Positions 9,886 through 19,931 of a stretch of 64,000 nt of DNA are shown in pieces. Position 1 is the stretch's first letter, and every line of letters starts with the position of its first letter. The notes below the pieces were generated by a model. The model was not told the DNA's origin. It searched no databases and saw only the letters and a list, made by a program, of their open reading frames with translations. The stretch spans positions 124,001 to 188,000 of the forward strand of contig NZ_JACIEF010000004.1 in NCBI RefSeq assembly GCF_014196715.1. The letters are read 5' to 3'. The position numbers and the translations under genes were made by a program. This stretch comes from Pedobacter zeae. GTDB taxonomy: Bacteria > Bacteroidota > Bacteroidia > Sphingobacteriales > Sphingobacteriaceae.

Positions 9886-12021
9886 ATGATGAATAAATAT
9901 TGGCTTACTGTAACAGCTTGTACTTTGGCTTTTACAGCAACTGCTCAGCAAAAAGCTTTAACCGTTAGCGATTATGAAAAAGCGGAAAGTTTTATGAGCT
10001 ACAACACGGCAAGGTATATCGACCACGCCAATGTGCAACCCAACTGGCTCGAAGATGATAAATTTTGGTATAGCACTAAAACCAATGGCACCGAACAGAC
10101 TTTCCTGGTCGATCCTGCAAAAAAAACCAAAACACCCGCTACTGATTTTAAAACTGGCGAAATGCCATCGCGACGTATGGGTGGCCGTAATGAAGTGTTA
10201 TCGCCTGATGGAAAAAAAGCCATTTTAATTAAAGATTATAATCTTTTTGTGAGAGATGTGGCCACTAATAAATTAACGCAGCTTACTACCGATGGCATTA
10301 AAGACTATGGTTATGCTACCGATAACGCAGGCTGGAGACACAGTGATGCCCCAATTTTACGCTGGTCGCCAGATTCAAAAAAGATCGCTACCTTTCAGCA
10401 GGACCAAAGAAATTCAAAAGATATGTACCTGGTAACCACTAATGTTGGGGCACCGGTATTAAAAGCCTGGAAATATCCTTTGCCTGGTGATAAGCAGATT
10501 GCGACCATCAGAAGGGTGATCATTGATGTAGAAAATCCAAAAGTAATTTCGCTTAACATTCCTGCCGATCCGCACCGCGCAACGCTGAGCGACGATATAT
10601 CAAGCAGTGGTACGTTTGATGATATCGATTGGAAAGCCGATGGCTCGGAAGTAGCCTTTTTATCGACTTCGCGTGATCATAAAAACGAAAAATTCCGTAT
10701 TGCCAACGCCACAACCGGTGCTGTAAGGGAAGTTTTCGAAGAAACCGTAAAAACACAATACGAATCGGGTCAGGGTGCCATTAACTGGCGTTACCTTCCT
10801 GCCTCAAAAGAAATTATCTGGTATTCGGAAAGAGATAACTGGGGGCATTTGTACCTATACGATTCCGGTAACGGAAAATTGAAAAACCAGATCACCAAAG
10901 GCGATTTTGTGGTTACGCGGCTGGTTAAAGTTGACGAAAAAGCACGTACACTTTATTTCTTTGCCAATGGCCGCGAAAAAGGCAACCCTTATTTCAGTTA
11001 CCTGTATAAAATTGGTTTTGATGGGAAAAACCTAAGCCTTTTAACGCCAGAAACCGGTAATCACCAGGTTGTATTTTCTCCATCTTTCAAATATTTTGTA
11101 GATAGCTACTCGCAGCCAGATGTCCCTCCGGTTACGGTATTAAGAAGCATCGACGGGAAACTGGTCAGTACTTTAGAAAAAACCGATGTTTCCAGGTTAG
11201 CTGCTACAGGCTGGAAAGCACCAACTCCGGTTTCGGTTAAAGCTAAGGATGGCAAAACAGATATCTATGGCCTGGTTTTTACACCAACAAAAATGGACGC
11301 CAGCCGGAAGTATCCTGTTATTGATTATATTTATCCGGGTCCTCAGGGCGGTAGCGTAGGCAGTTGGTCTTTTGCGGCCTCGCGCGGCGATAACCAGGCC
11401 TTGGCTGAGCTGGGCTTTATCGTGGTGGTAATAGAGGGCACGAGCAATCCCGACCGCTCTAAAAGTTTCCATGATATGAGTTATGGTAATATGGCCGAGA
11501 ATACGTTACCCGATCAGATTGCAGCCATCAGACAGCTTTCGGCAAAGTATCCTATCGATACAACAAAGGTAGGTATCTGGGGCCATTCGGGTGGTGGTTT
11601 TGCTACTGCTGCGGCAATGTTCCGATATCCTGACTTCTTTAAAGTGGGTATTTCCGAGTCGGGAAACCACGACAACAGGAACTACGAGGACGATTGGGGC
11701 GAACGCTATAACGGCCTGGTAGAAAATTCAGATTATGAAGCCCAGGCGAATCAAAATTATGCCAAAAATTTAAAAGGCAAGCTGATGCTGGTTCATGGAT
11801 TAATGGATGATAACGTGCCGCCATACAATACGTTATTGGTTGTAGAGGCGCTTGAAAAAGCAAACAAATCATTCGACCTGGTTATTTTTCCAAACAGCGC
11901 CCACGGGTATGGCACTTACTCGCCTTATATGATGCGCCGCCGTTGGGATTACTTTGTACAAAACCTTTTGGGTGCAGAACCACCTAAAGATTACCAGATG
12001 AAAGGGCCATTGGCAAGATAA
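9886..12021 (+). CDS. Secreted S9 family peptidase with DPP IV-type beta-propeller
   Basis: 711 residues. The signal peptide is MMNKYWLTVTACTLAFTATA, followed by an eight-bladed-propeller-type DPPIV_N region (LRWSPDSKKIATFQQD, DIDWKADGSEVAFLST, IWYSERDNWGHLYLYD) and a C-terminal alpha/beta-hydrolase domain. The predicted catalytic triad is Ser568 (GHSGGG), Asp641 or 642 (LVHGLMDDNVPP) and His673 (NSAHGYG). The family cleaves dipeptides or short peptides, often after proline, in the periplasm. The Glu-Glu motif of strict dipeptidyl peptidase IV is not obvious, so exact specificity is open. Monocistronic, with its own terminator. Start at 9886 or the adjacent ATG at 9889. Confidence 0.93.
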   Translation: MMNKYWLTVTACTLAFTATAQQKALTVSDYEKAESFMSYNTARYIDHANVQPNWLEDDKFWYSTKTNGTEQTFLVDPAKKTKTPATDFKTGEMPSRRMGGRNEVLSPDGKKAILIKDYNLFVRDVATNKLTQLTTDGIKDYGYATDNAGWRHSDAPILRWSPDSKKIATFQQDQRNSKDMYLVTTNVGAPVLKAWKYPLPGDKQIATIRRVIIDVENPKVISLNIPADPHRATLSDDISSSGTFDDIDWKADGSEVAFLSTSRDHKNEKFRIANATTGAVREVFEETVKTQYESGQGAINWRYLPASKEIIWYSERDNWGHLYLYDSGNGKLKNQITKGDFVVTRLVKVDEKARTLYFFANGREKGNPYFSYLYKIGFDGKNLSLLTPETGNHQVVFSPSFKYFVDSYSQPDVPPVTVLRSIDGKLVSTLEKTDVSRLAATGWKAPTPVSVKAKDGKTDIYGLVFTPTKMDASRKYPVIDYIYPGPQGGSVGSWSFAASRGDNQALAELGFIVVVIEGTSNPDRSKSFHDMSYGNMAENTLPDQIAAIRQLSAKYPIDTTKVGIWGHSGGGFATAAAMFRYPDFFKVGISESGNHDNRNYEDDWGERYNGLVENSDYEAQANQNYAKNLKGKLMLVHGLMDDNVPPYNTLLVVEALEKANKSFDLVIFPNSAHGYGTYSPYMMRRRWDYFVQNLLGAEPPKDYQMKGPLAR

Positions 12022-12048
12022 TTTTTTAGCTACTGTATTTTTTGATTG

Positions 12049-12081
12049 AACCCCAAAAGTTGTAAAAAGCTTTTGGGGTTT
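12049..12081 (+). terminator. Intrinsic terminator of the S9 peptidase gene
   Basis: Perfect 11-bp stem AACCCCAAAAG (12049-12059) / CTTTTGGGGTT (12070-12080), with a 10-base loop, followed by T-rich sequence. Confidence 0.88.
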
Positions 12082-12845
12082 ATCATTTATATCGAAGCAA
12101 ATGCAGTTTCCTGTAGGTTTGCCGGGTTTGATTAAAGAGAAGGAACCAATTAAGTTCCGATGACCTAAAAGGTATTTTGTGCTTCGAAAAGCTTTTCTTA
12201 ACCTGTTTATTACTTGATTACTACTTTGCTAAACCGCCCCGATCATCAGCTTGGAACAGGCAACAAATTCCTTTGTAACATTTATCGTAATAAATTATGC
12301 TCCTTTTTATGGTTTTATATAATTTATAAGTTATCTTCATATTATAAAATGGATAAGAAGTGTAGACTTAACCGTTCAACACCGACACTTAATCATTACG
12401 TTAACCAAATACTAAACTAAATAACAATAGCTCAGGTGCCTTATTTATAGGGTTCCGGTTCATTGTACCTGGAATTATGAGACAAGTGAAACTTTTCATC
12501 TTTTTATCTCACCCACTTTCTTCCATTACCGGACGACCACAACCTATTGCAGATCATTTTTCGAATCAGGTAAATGATGTGTGCGATGGCCAAAATACCC
12601 TAACGATATGCTGCCCACTTGTAAATGGTGGTAAATATGAGTTAAAAAACGGACAGCCATTTAGTTATCACAAATGCCGGGAACGATCCCGGAGATTCGT
12701 ATTGCTAGATCTGCGCATCGTATAAAATAATATCATCAATTAATATGAACAAAAAAAGGAAACCATGAAACACACACCACCTTAAGATCCGAAGATACTA
12801 AATCGTTAAACGCTCCTATTTTCTAACCAATTAATTAAATCAATT
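12082..12845. other. Long intergenic region upstream of the second SusC gene
   Basis: About 760 bases without a convincing gene. Two plus-strand frames (12214-12420, 12477-12725) have unlikely composition and no family features. A 12-bp perfect palindrome GAAAAGCTTTTC lies at 12186-12197. Two tiny ORFs overlap as ATGA just before the SusC gene: 12745-12768 (MNKKRKP) and 12765-12785 (MKHTPP). I could not find a clear TAnnTTTG promoter box. The region probably contains the SusC promoter and a long leader. Confidence 0.45.
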
Positions 12846-15800
12846 ATGAACATGACTTTACCAGGCAATTCGTCTGTTTTACTCCAAAAACAGAAATTGT
12901 ATTCATTAAAGAAACTGATGGGCTTGAGCCTCCTGATGCTCCTATTGAGCACAGCCGCGATAGCCCAAATTACCGTAAAAGGTATCATATACGATAGCGA
13001 TAAAACGCCTTTGGCGGGTGCAACCGTACAGGTTACCGGTACAAATACAAGAACCCAAAGCGATGCTGAAGGTAAATATCAGATTACAGCTCCCGGAACG
13101 GCCCGGCTAACAGTAAGTTTTGTGGGTTATGAATCACAGACGGTAAATATTAATAATCAAACCCTGCTAAACATTACTTTAAGTTCGCTCAACAATTTAG
13201 AGGCTGTTGTGGTTATTGGTTATGCATCTGTAAGAAAAAATGATTTAACGGGTGCTGCAACAACGGTATCGGCCAAAGATTTTAACAAAGGCCCGCTAAA
13301 TGCACCTGATCAGTTGATACAGGGTAAGGTTGCAGGCGTACAGATGATCAATAACAGCGGCCAACCAGGTGGCGCATCTACTGTCCGCATTAGGGGGAAC
13401 TCAGCCATTACGGGAACCGGACAGCCCCTTTATGTGATAGATGGGGTAGCACTTGACGGGCGTTCGGCCAGGCCTTCAACCAGTGCAGGTATCGGTACAG
13501 CGCCAGATGGTAACCCTTTAAACTTTATCAACCCGGCAGATATCGAATCCATGGAGATATTAAAAGATGCATCGGCTACAGCAATTTATGGCTCGCGTGC
13601 GGCATACGGTGTGGTTTTGATTACCACTAAAAGAGGGAAATCAGGAGAAACCAAAATTGATGTAAGCGCCTCGGCAGGTATAAGCAATATTGCCAAAAAA
13701 GTTGATGTGTTAACGGGAGATGAGTACCGTGCAGCATTATCGAAATACAACCTCACCGCAGGTAATTTCGGTACCAGTGTTGATGCTTTGGACGCGATTA
13801 CCAGAACGGCCTATAACCAAAATTACTCGGTTGGCATCAGCGGCGGCACCAATGGTAACACCTTCCGCGTTTCACTCGGTTATCAGGACCAGCAGGGAAT
13901 TATCAAAACAACTGATTTTAAAAAATACAGTGCGGGCTTTAATGGCAATTTCAAATTCCTCGAGAGCAAAAAGCTGGGTTTGGATGTTAATATGATCAGC
14001 AATCAATACCTCGAAAGTGTAGCGCCCATTACCACCGATGCAGGTTTTACAGGAAGTTTAATTTCGCAGGCACTATCGTGGAACCCTACCCAATCCTTTT
14101 ACAATCCTGATGGGAGTTTATTTATAGATTATGGTTCCACCACGATTAATCCTTTGGCTGCTCTGGCTGCAAATAGCGATAAATCGAAAGTTTCAACCAT
14201 TTTAGGGAGTGTTTCTCCATATTATAAAATTACACCCTGGTTAGAGTACCGCATGCTGGCCAGCGTAAATTACAGCACAGGTATTAGAAGAGCCTCTACC
14301 AGGAGTACCTTAAATCTGCAGGGTATACAGCCCTCAGGCACTTTTCTTGGCGGTTATGCGAGCTACTCCAACAACGAGTTAATTACGCAACAGTTTACCA
14401 ATACCTTAAATTTTAATAAGGAAATTGTAAGCAAGCTTAACCTGAACGCCATTTTGGGTTACGAATATTCTAACTTTATCAACAAAGGGGCAACCAACAC
14501 GGCAACCGGTTTTGGTGATATAGCTGCCGATTATACCGATGCTTTTCAAACCACTGCCCCGGCCAACCGTACATTTTCTACCTTCAACAATCCTACTACA
14601 CAATTACAGTCGTATTTCGCAAGGGCAATTTTTAATTACGATAACCGGTATATTTTAACTGCTACGTTTAGGGCCGATGGTTCTACTAAATTCGGTAAAT
14701 CAAACCGGTATGGTTATTTCCCTTCTTTTGCAGCGGCCTGGGATATCAGAAAGGAAAGTTTCATGTCTGACATCCAATGGCTGGACCTGTTAAAGTTACG
14801 TGTGGGTTATGGTAAAACCGGTAACCAGGATTTTCCTTCAGGTTCTGCACAGCTCCGCTACGATTTTGGAAATGCGAACGGTTCGCCGATTTTAACGCCC
14901 ATTAATAATGAAAACGCCGATTTAAAATGGCAGTCAGACAAACAAGCTAACGTAGGTATCGATTTCGGCCTCTTTAAAAACAGGTTAACAGGATCGGTTG
15001 ATTATTTCAATAAAACAACAAAAGATCTGTTATTCCCACAAATTGCATTTTCTCCGGCAGTTGGGGGCAATGTGCCAACATGGGTAAATTTACCTGGACA
15101 GATCATTAATAAAGGGCTGGAGCTTACCTTAAATGGTACCGTTATCGAACAGGATAACTTTAGCTGGTCTTTAGGGGGTAATGCTACTTTTATTAACAAT
15201 AAAGTACAGAACATTAATGGCATTATTAAAACAGGTTCGTTAAACGGGCAGGGCTTGAGTGGTGTAACCACCGAGGTAATCCAAAACGGGCTACCGCTTT
15301 TTGCCATGGTTACCCGCCAGTATAATGGTCTGGATGCCGGTGGGTTTTCGAAATATACCGACGACGGTTTTACCGCTTATTATGTAGGCAACCCCAATCC
15401 AAAAGTAATTTTGGGTTTAAGTACAAACTTAAGGTATAAGAAGTTCTCATTTACGGCAAATTTTAACGGCTCGTTTGGCCAGGATATTTACAACAATACC
15501 GCAAACTCGGTACTGGCGATATCCAACCTGGGTGCCCAGCGCAATATTTCTGCCGCTTTGATCAACTCGCCTATACAAGAGTCGCTTGCCAATCCGATCG
15601 CCGCTTCATCGAGGTATATCGAAAAGGGCAATTACCTAAAATTGGCCAATGCCACGCTTAACTACAACATTGGCAACATCGGTAAATCGATAAAATCGCT
15701 AAATGTTTATGTTAACGGACAAAACCTGTTCGTAATTACAAATTATACTGGCTTTGATCCGGAGGTGAATGTGAACAAAGGGGTGAGCGGAGTTCCATCT

Positions 15801-15869
15801 GCAGGTATAGATTATACAGCTTACCCAACAGCAAGGACCTTCAATTTTGGTGTTAATTTTTCCCTTTAA
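12846..15869 (+). CDS. SusC/RagA-family TonB-linked outer-membrane protein
   Basis: 1007 residues. A short N-terminal tail precedes the signal peptide (KKLMGLSLLMLLLSTAAIAQ), so the start may be this ATG or the next at 12852. Then come the carboxypeptidase-like regulatory domain (VKGIIYDSDKTPLAGATVQV), a TonB-box-like segment (LEAVVVIGYASVRK), the plug (VRIRGNSAITGTGQPLYVID, SMEILKDASATAIYGSRAAY) and a beta-barrel ending in FNFGVNFSL. There is no STN domain, so this copy is not expected to signal to a FecR anti-sigma. The SusD partner follows after 18 bases. Expected role: TonB-driven import of an oligomeric nutrient across the outer membrane. Confidence 0.95.
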   Translation: MNMTLPGNSSVLLQKQKLYSLKKLMGLSLLMLLLSTAAIAQITVKGIIYDSDKTPLAGATVQVTGTNTRTQSDAEGKYQITAPGTARLTVSFVGYESQTVNINNQTLLNITLSSLNNLEAVVVIGYASVRKNDLTGAATTVSAKDFNKGPLNAPDQLIQGKVAGVQMINNSGQPGGASTVRIRGNSAITGTGQPLYVIDGVALDGRSARPSTSAGIGTAPDGNPLNFINPADIESMEILKDASATAIYGSRAAYGVVLITTKRGKSGETKIDVSASAGISNIAKKVDVLTGDEYRAALSKYNLTAGNFGTSVDALDAITRTAYNQNYSVGISGGTNGNTFRVSLGYQDQQGIIKTTDFKKYSAGFNGNFKFLESKKLGLDVNMISNQYLESVAPITTDAGFTGSLISQALSWNPTQSFYNPDGSLFIDYGSTTINPLAALAANSDKSKVSTILGSVSPYYKITPWLEYRMLASVNYSTGIRRASTRSTLNLQGIQPSGTFLGGYASYSNNELITQQFTNTLNFNKEIVSKLNLNAILGYEYSNFINKGATNTATGFGDIAADYTDAFQTTAPANRTFSTFNNPTTQLQSYFARAIFNYDNRYILTATFRADGSTKFGKSNRYGYFPSFAAAWDIRKESFMSDIQWLDLLKLRVGYGKTGNQDFPSGSAQLRYDFGNANGSPILTPINNENADLKWQSDKQANVGIDFGLFKNRLTGSVDYFNKTTKDLLFPQIAFSPAVGGNVPTWVNLPGQIINKGLELTLNGTVIEQDNFSWSLGGNATFINNKVQNINGIIKTGSLNGQGLSGVTTEVIQNGLPLFAMVTRQYNGLDAGGFSKYTDDGFTAYYVGNPNPKVILGLSTNLRYKKFSFTANFNGSFGQDIYNNTANSVLAISNLGAQRNISAALINSPIQESLANPIAASSRYIEKGNYLKLANATLNYNIGNIGKSIKSLNVYVNGQNLFVITNYTGFDPEVNVNKGVSGVPSAGIDYTAYPTARTFNFGVNFSL

Positions 15870-15887
15870 TCTTTTAATTATAATCAT

Positions 15888-17396
15888 ATGAAAAATCAAT
15901 ATATTTTCACTTTTGCGATGGTTGCCCTGAGTTTTTCGGGCTGTACCAAGCTGGATGAAAACCTGAATGGCCAGGTTGGCAGTGGAGCCGTATCGTCAAA
16001 TAATGTTGCGGGAGTATTGGGGGCCACATATGCCGCAATGATTGGTCCTTACCAGGCACCATGGAACTGGTCTGCTTTGCAGGAGGTTACATCAGACGAA
16101 ATTATTGTGCCTACGCGTGCAGGCGACTGGGATGATAACGGTGCCTGGCGGGCATTGCACTTACATAAATGGGCACCAGATCATACCCGGATTTCTGATG
16201 TTTTTAGGGATTTGAACAGCATCTCTTATGTGGCTACAAGTGTTTTAAATGCCAGCCCGAATGCGGTTCAGGCAGCACAGGCACGTTTTTTACGTGCATT
16301 TGCGCAGTTTTCTGTTTTAGACGGCTGGGGGCAGGTTCCGTACAGGGATCCGGGAGAAGGTGTTACCAAACCATCGCGTGTTCGGAATGCTGCCGACGAA
16401 ATTGCCTATTTAATCAGCGAATTAAATGCCATTATCCCCGATCTGCCTAATGGACCGGCAAATGTTGCCAATAAAAATGCCGCCAGAACCCTTTTAATGA
16501 AAATTTACCTGAATAAAGGTGCTTTTTTAAACCGCAGCACGCCAACTTTCGACCCTGCTGATATGGCCAAGGTTATTTCACTCGCTGATGAAATAGCAGC
16601 TGGCGGTTATGTGCTCACCCCGAACTATTTTGATAATTTTGCGCCAACAAACGATGTGCTTTCAACCGAAAACATTTTTACCGCGCAAAATTTAGGAGGT
16701 GTGAGTGGGAGCGATTTAGATGGACAATGGAAATGTACCACACACTATAACCAGGATCCGAGTGGTTATAATGGTTTTTCAACCCTGTCTAACTTCTACG
16801 CCAAATTCGAAGCATCTGATAAAAGAAGGGGAGGATCCTACGCCGGACAAACCAATATTGCCGGGGTTAGGATTGGATTTTTGGTTGGGCAACAGGTAAA
16901 CCAGAACGGCGTGGTATTAAAAGACCGTAAAGGCAATCCCTTAGCCTTCACACCAGAGGTAAGTATTATCGAAAGAGATCCTAACCATTTGGAAGTGGCA
17001 GGTATCCGCGTAATCAAATACCCGATTGATTATGCCAACGCCGGATCTAAAAAGCCTGATAACGATTGGGTTTATTTCCGCTATGCCGATGTATTATTGA
17101 TGAAAGCCGAAGCACAGTTGAGAACCTCGCAACCAGCACAAGCCTTAACTATTGTCAACTCGATCAGAACTGTAAGGGGAGCATCAGTTTTGCCAAGCCT
17201 TACATTGGATATCCTGCTGGATGAACGCGGCCGGGAGTTGTACTGGGAAAGCTTTAGAAGACAGGACTTAATCCGTTTCGGGAAATTTCTTGCCGCCTGG
17301 CAGGAAAAACCTGCAAGTGAAGCTAAATACCTGCTTTTTCCTATTCCCGACAATCAATTGGGTAATCCTAATCTGATACAAAATCCTGGGTATTAA
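15888..17396 (+). CDS. SusD/RagB-family nutrient-binding lipoprotein
   Basis: 502 residues with lipoprotein signal MKNQYIFTFAMVALSFSGC (Cys19). Typical SusD landmarks are the helical TPR-like core (QARFLRAFAQFSVLDGWGQVPY), the RYADVLLMKAEAQLR helix, and the terminal LFPIPDNQLGNPNLIQNPGY that ends most canonical SusD proteins. It should cap the SusC channel encoded just upstream. The convergent gene downstream is a trehalase, which hints at but does not prove an alpha-glucoside ligand. Confidence 0.95.
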   Translation: MKNQYIFTFAMVALSFSGCTKLDENLNGQVGSGAVSSNNVAGVLGATYAAMIGPYQAPWNWSALQEVTSDEIIVPTRAGDWDDNGAWRALHLHKWAPDHTRISDVFRDLNSISYVATSVLNASPNAVQAAQARFLRAFAQFSVLDGWGQVPYRDPGEGVTKPSRVRNAADEIAYLISELNAIIPDLPNGPANVANKNAARTLLMKIYLNKGAFLNRSTPTFDPADMAKVISLADEIAAGGYVLTPNYFDNFAPTNDVLSTENIFTAQNLGGVSGSDLDGQWKCTTHYNQDPSGYNGFSTLSNFYAKFEASDKRRGGSYAGQTNIAGVRIGFLVGQQVNQNGVVLKDRKGNPLAFTPEVSIIERDPNHLEVAGIRVIKYPIDYANAGSKKPDNDWVYFRYADVLLMKAEAQLRTSQPAQALTIVNSIRTVRGASVLPSLTLDILLDERGRELYWESFRRQDLIRFGKFLAAWQEKPASEAKYLLFPIPDNQLGNPNLIQNPGY

Positions 17397-17409
17397 TTTA
17401 ATACTCGCC

Positions 17410-17468
17410 AACAGAGGCTGCAACTATTAGCATATTTATGATGATTGCTTTTGGTTCAGCCTCTGTTT
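17410..17468. terminator. Hairpin between convergent SusD and trehalase genes
   Basis: 11-bp arms AACAGAGGCTG (17410-17420) and CAGCCTCTGTT (17457-17467), with a 36-base loop, followed by TTTTC on the plus strand. It is a plausible terminator, though the loop is long. Confidence 0.5.
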
Positions 17469-17481
17469 TCTTAACTAATGA

Positions 17482-19056
17482 TTATTTTTTCAGCAGCCTT
17501 AAAAGTACGCCGTTTGTCCAGCCAAAGCCATCCTGAAGGGGATATTCTCCACCGCCCCCTTTACTGTTCGGCTGTACCACATTGTATTTCTCCATCAGTT
17601 TCCCGGTTTCCTGAAATACAGAAATATTCAGTTTTATCCATCGGCTGGTCACCGAATCGGCCAATTTATCATAACCATAATTACGCAACCCGGTAATACT
17701 GATATATTGGAGCGGTGCCCATGCATTGGGTGCATCCCATTGCTCTTTTGTGGTGGTTAAGGTGGTAATTAAACCTCCTGTTTTAAGAAAATTCCTTTCC
17801 AGTTTTTCTTTAACAGCTTTAGCCTGTACCGGTGTTGCCAGGTTGAAATACAATGGAAATGCTGCCGCCAGTGTGAGCTGCCTTGAAAATGACTGGTTTT
17901 TCCAATTATAATCCGTAAAAAAGCCCTGTTTTTTGTTCCAGAAATATTTAAGGATGGCTTTTTTACGAAGATTAGCTTTTTTGGTAAATAAAGCAGCTTT
18001 TGTTTGGTTGCCCACTTCGCTGTTTGCTTTAGCAATGGCAATTTCAAGATTATATAATAAAGTATTTAAATCAACCGGGAGCAGATCAGTAGTAATAATC
18101 TGGTTGTAATTTTTACCATCGGCAAACCACCTGCTGCTAAAATCCCAGCCCGATTCTGCTGCAGCGCGTACGTTTCTGAGAAATGTGGCCGGAGCCTGTT
18201 TGGTTAATTTAGCGGCTTCAAAATCCTCCCTGTACGATTCTTCGCGGGGCCGATCGCTGGCATCGTGGTAACGGTTTAAAATAGTGCCATCAGTAAGTTT
18301 TACCACATGGTTTATCGCTTTGCCATTTTTTAACTGCCCTGCCCCTTTCATCCAGAAATGATATTCTTTTTCCAGTACATCCTTATAATCTGCAAGTGTT
18401 ACATCCTTGTTATGCTGGGTAAGCAACTGAACCATTGCCGCAAAAAATGGCGGTTGCGAACGTGTCAAATAATAAGTGCGGTTTCCATTAGGAATAAAAC
18501 CATATTTATTGATGAGATAAGCGAAATTATCTACCATATCTTTTATGGTTTTTATTCTGCCGGCCTTTTGCAATCCAAGCATTGTAAAATAGGAATCCCA
18601 ATAATAAATTTCCCTGAACCGGCCGCCGGGAACAATATAGGGCTTTGGTAATGGCAGCAACGATGTTTGGTAGGCAGCAACCGTATCAGGATCTCTTTTT
18701 AAAACCGTCCACAAGGTATCCAGGTGTTTTTCAATGCCCGCACTGATATCAGATTGATAAGTTGCCTGATGGCTTTCCGGAATATTAAAATATTCATTTA
18801 CAAAAGCTTTTAAGTCGAAATTTCGGGTGTTTTTTAAAGTATTATAAGCCTTCATGATATCTGAAGGACTCTTTTTTGGAATGGCATCAGCAAAAGATTT
18901 ACTGTCAGGATAAATTCTTGCCATTTGAACTTTCTCAAATAAATCAGGATAGGTTTGCCTCGGACTTAATTCGTTCTGTGCAAATAACCGGCTGGAAATA
19001 AATAACAGGCAACTAAGCATCATCATTTTGATGCCGGGCATGTTTGATCTCATCAT
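17482..19056 (-). CDS. treA: Periplasmic alpha,alpha-trehalase, GH37
   Basis: 524 residues. Both trehalase signatures are present: PGGRFREIYYWDSY at 144-157 and QWDAPNAWAP at 439-448. The predicted catalytic acid/base pair is Asp305 (ESGWDFSSRW) and Glu504 (GGGGEYPLQDG), at spacing close to the characterised E. coli enzyme. A hydrophobic N-terminus ending SSRLFAQ is a signal peptide, so the enzyme should hydrolyse trehalose to glucose in the periplasm. The annotated start has several Met options within the first 13 codons. It faces the second SusCD pair and shares a short intergenic region with a divergent NAD(P)-binding protein gene. Confidence 0.95.
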   Translation of the reverse strand: MMRSNMPGIKMMMLSCLLFISSRLFAQNELSPRQTYPDLFEKVQMARIYPDSKSFADAIPKKSPSDIMKAYNTLKNTRNFDLKAFVNEYFNIPESHQATYQSDISAGIEKHLDTLWTVLKRDPDTVAAYQTSLLPLPKPYIVPGGRFREIYYWDSYFTMLGLQKAGRIKTIKDMVDNFAYLINKYGFIPNGNRTYYLTRSQPPFFAAMVQLLTQHNKDVTLADYKDVLEKEYHFWMKGAGQLKNGKAINHVVKLTDGTILNRYHDASDRPREESYREDFEAAKLTKQAPATFLRNVRAAAESGWDFSSRWFADGKNYNQIITTDLLPVDLNTLLYNLEIAIAKANSEVGNQTKAALFTKKANLRKKAILKYFWNKKQGFFTDYNWKNQSFSRQLTLAAAFPLYFNLATPVQAKAVKEKLERNFLKTGGLITTLTTTKEQWDAPNAWAPLQYISITGLRNYGYDKLADSVTSRWIKLNISVFQETGKLMEKYNVVQPNSKGGGGEYPLQDGFGWTNGVLLRLLKK

Positions 19057-19130
19057 ATTGCTGTTTTATTAAATATAATTAATTATCTTCTTTCTACCTC
19101 AACAAAGTAAAAAGAAATCCAATTGCTTAA

Positions 19131-19159
19131 TTTGGCAAACAAAGATTCGCTTATCTTCG
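19131..19159 (+). promoter_or_regulatory. Candidate promoter of the NAD(P)-binding protein gene
   Basis: TTTG at 19131-19134 and, after 17 bases, TATCTTCG at 19152-19159 (one mismatch to TAnnTTTG). The start codon lies 25 bases downstream. Confidence 0.4.
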
Positions 19160-19184
19160 TTTTGATTTATAAAATAAACTTCCG

Positions 19185-19856
19185 ATGGGAAAAACCAGAG
19201 ATCAAAATCAGGTAATCATTACCGGGGCTACAGGAATGGTTGGCGAAGGTGTATTGATGCAATGTTTAAACAGTACTGAAATTAGCCGTGTTTTAGTTGT
19301 AAACCGCAAGCCCTGTGGTTATACCCATCCAAAACTAAAGGAGATTATCCATCCTGATTTTTTTGATTTTTCGCAGATTGAAGATCAGCTCTCGGGCTAT
19401 AATGCCTGTTTCTTTTGTTTAGGTATTACTTCAGTAGGTGTTGATCAGGAAACTTATTATAAAATGACCTATACGTTAACCATGCATGTTGCAGAAACAT
19501 TAAGCAGACTCAATAAGAATATGACTTTCTGTTATGTTTCTGGCGGTGGAACCAACGAGAATAGCCGTTTGAAATGGGCACAGGTAAAAGGCAAAACAGA
19601 AAATGATTTAGCAAAACTACCTTTCGAACAGGTTTTTAATTTCCGCCCGGGTTTTATCAAGCCGTTACCAGGCCAAAAATATGCACATAAATTCTATAAA
19701 TACATTAACTGGTTATTTCCTATTGGTAGGGCCATCTATCCAAATGGCTTCTGTACCATGGCTGAGCTGGGCCGTGCAATGATCAATACGCTAAGCCACA
19801 ACGATGAAAGGCGGATTTTAGAAGGTAAAGACATCATTGCTTTAGCTAAAGAATAA
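19185..19856 (+). CDS. NAD(P)-binding Rossmann protein (HTATIP2-like/atypical SDR)
   Basis: 223 residues. The dinucleotide-binding glycine motif is ITGATGMVGEGV near residue 13, and FCLGITSVG and YVSGGGTNE follow the pattern of atypical short-chain dehydrogenases of the HTATIP2/NAD(P)H-binding type. The canonical YxxxK is not evident, and the segment after the third strand reads SRLKWAQVKGKTE. Likely a cytoplasmic redox or sugar-nucleotide-like epimerase relative of unknown substrate. Stands alone, divergent from trehalase. Confidence 0.82.
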   Translation: MGKTRDQNQVIITGATGMVGEGVLMQCLNSTEISRVLVVNRKPCGYTHPKLKEIIHPDFFDFSQIEDQLSGYNACFFCLGITSVGVDQETYYKMTYTLTMHVAETLSRLNKNMTFCYVSGGGTNENSRLKWAQVKGKTENDLAKLPFEQVFNFRPGFIKPLPGQKYAHKFYKYINWLFPIGRAIYPNGFCTMAELGRAMINTLSHNDERRILEGKDIIALAKE

Positions 19857-19931
19857 GCCCAGATACTCTTTAAGTATCCGAGCTCATCTTCAGCTGGTTT
19901 AAGGATTTAGTTTAGGTTATTGTTTTTGGGT

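Noticed and set aside
12214-12725. Two plus-strand frames of 68 and 82 codons before the second SusC
   Set aside because: Composition is unlike neighbouring genes, with no domain, signal or initiation context.
19857-19931. Possible terminator GATACT/AGTATC between convergent genes
   Set aside because: Only six AT-rich base pairs without a T run.
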